DNA of 21,834 nt from Bacteroides intestinalis (GTDB lineage: Bacteria > Bacteroidota > Bacteroidia > Bacteroidales > Bacteroidaceae). Positions 21,529 to 21,834 of the stretch are shown here, piece by piece. A program made the position numbers and the translations under genes. Position 1 is the stretch's first letter; each line of letters begins with the position of its first letter. The DNA is taken from positions 1-21,834 of the forward strand of contig NZ_QRZF01000036.1 of assembly GCF_003464595.1 (NCBI RefSeq). The letters are read 5' to 3'. The notes below the pieces were generated by a model. It made no database searches. It was not told the origin of the DNA and saw nothing but the letters and a program-made list of their open reading frames with translations.

Positions 21529-21834
21529 CTTTTCGTCATTTAATCATTTGTTAATATGACAATCCAAACCCAGGCTTTTACACCCCCTGAATTTCAACCG
21601 CTAAAGATATGCACTTATAAACCAACCTCCAAAGCAAAAAACAAGTATTTTAAACTTATAAATACTTAAAAAGACAACCACACAACAGCTACAACACTTA
21701 CCACAGCAGCCAATCACGCTTACACAACAATTAAAAACACTTAACATCATAAAGAAAAGTACTTAAACATACAAAAAAAAAAAAAAAAATCTGATTATCC
21801 GTTTATGCACCTGTTATATTCGCAATTACTAGTC
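21529..21834. promoter_or_regulatory. Fimbrial operon promoter and A/T-rich upstream region
   Basis: On the minus strand -33 TTTG (21630-21633), a 20-base spacer and -7 TATCTTTA (21602-21609) give a good promoter; the leader is about 65 bases. Upstream the pentamer ACTTA recurs at 21613, 21654, 21664, 21696, 21739 and 21761 (with GCTTA at 21717), at intervals near 10, 21 or 32. A run of 17 A's ends at 21789. No gene is seen here and no inverted repeats for a phase-variable promoter were found. Confidence 0.55.

Noticed and set aside
1..21834. Window as a complete closed plasmid
   Set aside because: No terminal overlap is visible and joining the ends truncates the MazE-like gene; it cannot be decided from this sequence.
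20300..21834. Invertible (phase-variable) fimbrial promoter
   Set aside because: No inverted repeat pair flanking the promoter was found, despite two serine recombinases in the window.

Overview
The window looks like accessory DNA from a Bacteroidales bacterium (Bacteroides or Parabacteroides type), most likely a mobilizable plasmid or a plasmid-derived region. Three things support this. The promoters visible upstream of many genes have the Bacteroidota -7 element TAnnTTTG. The gene content is typical of the group: fimbrillin, DUF5119 and DUF3575 surface proteins, an RteA-type kinase remnant, IS1380-family transposase and Bacteroides-type mobilization genes. There is also a complete plasmid backbone: an initiator protein with an iteron array, ParA with a small partner, relaxase with accessory protein, and two serine recombinases. 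No rRNA, tRNA or CRISPR array was seen.

Layout. Positions 1-105 hold the start of a MazE-like antitoxin running off the left edge. From 539 to 2375 come a frameshifted RhuM-family gene, a small unknown gene and a serine recombinase. From 2488 to 4448 come a small unknown gene, a four-helix membrane protein and a RadC-family gene, separated by hairpins. From 5008 to 6538 lie eight iterons and the convergent replication initiator gene, with the last iteron covering the initiator stop codon. A hipA 3' remnant and a decayed IS1380 transposase follow (6742-8227), then mobB-mobA (8271-9607).

The section 9629-14530 is a patchwork. An araC remnant is fused to an aldo/keto reductase remnant. Next to these are an intact AraC regulator and, divergent from it, a tightly coupled trio: an MBL-fold hydrolase and two radical SAM proteins. 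These two resemble the 'radical SAM mobile pair'. An internal rteA fragment and a truncated small gene behind three 24-bp repeats complete the section. From 14658 to 18014 come a second serine recombinase, a candidate small RNA, an intact RhuM-PLD gene with a small partner, and the partition operon behind a centromere-like inverted repeat. From 18203 to 21528 a three-gene fimbrial operon runs leftward (DUF3575, DUF5119, fimbrillin) from a good promoter at 21602-21633.

How it works together: Rep with iterons, Par and the recombinases maintain the replicon, and MobB/MobA let a co-resident conjugative element move it. The fimbrial operon and the radical SAM trio are cargo. Many truncated genes show repeated recombination. 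Joining the last base to the first would end the MazE frame after one more codon, so the window either is not a closed circle at that point or carries a truncated antitoxin.
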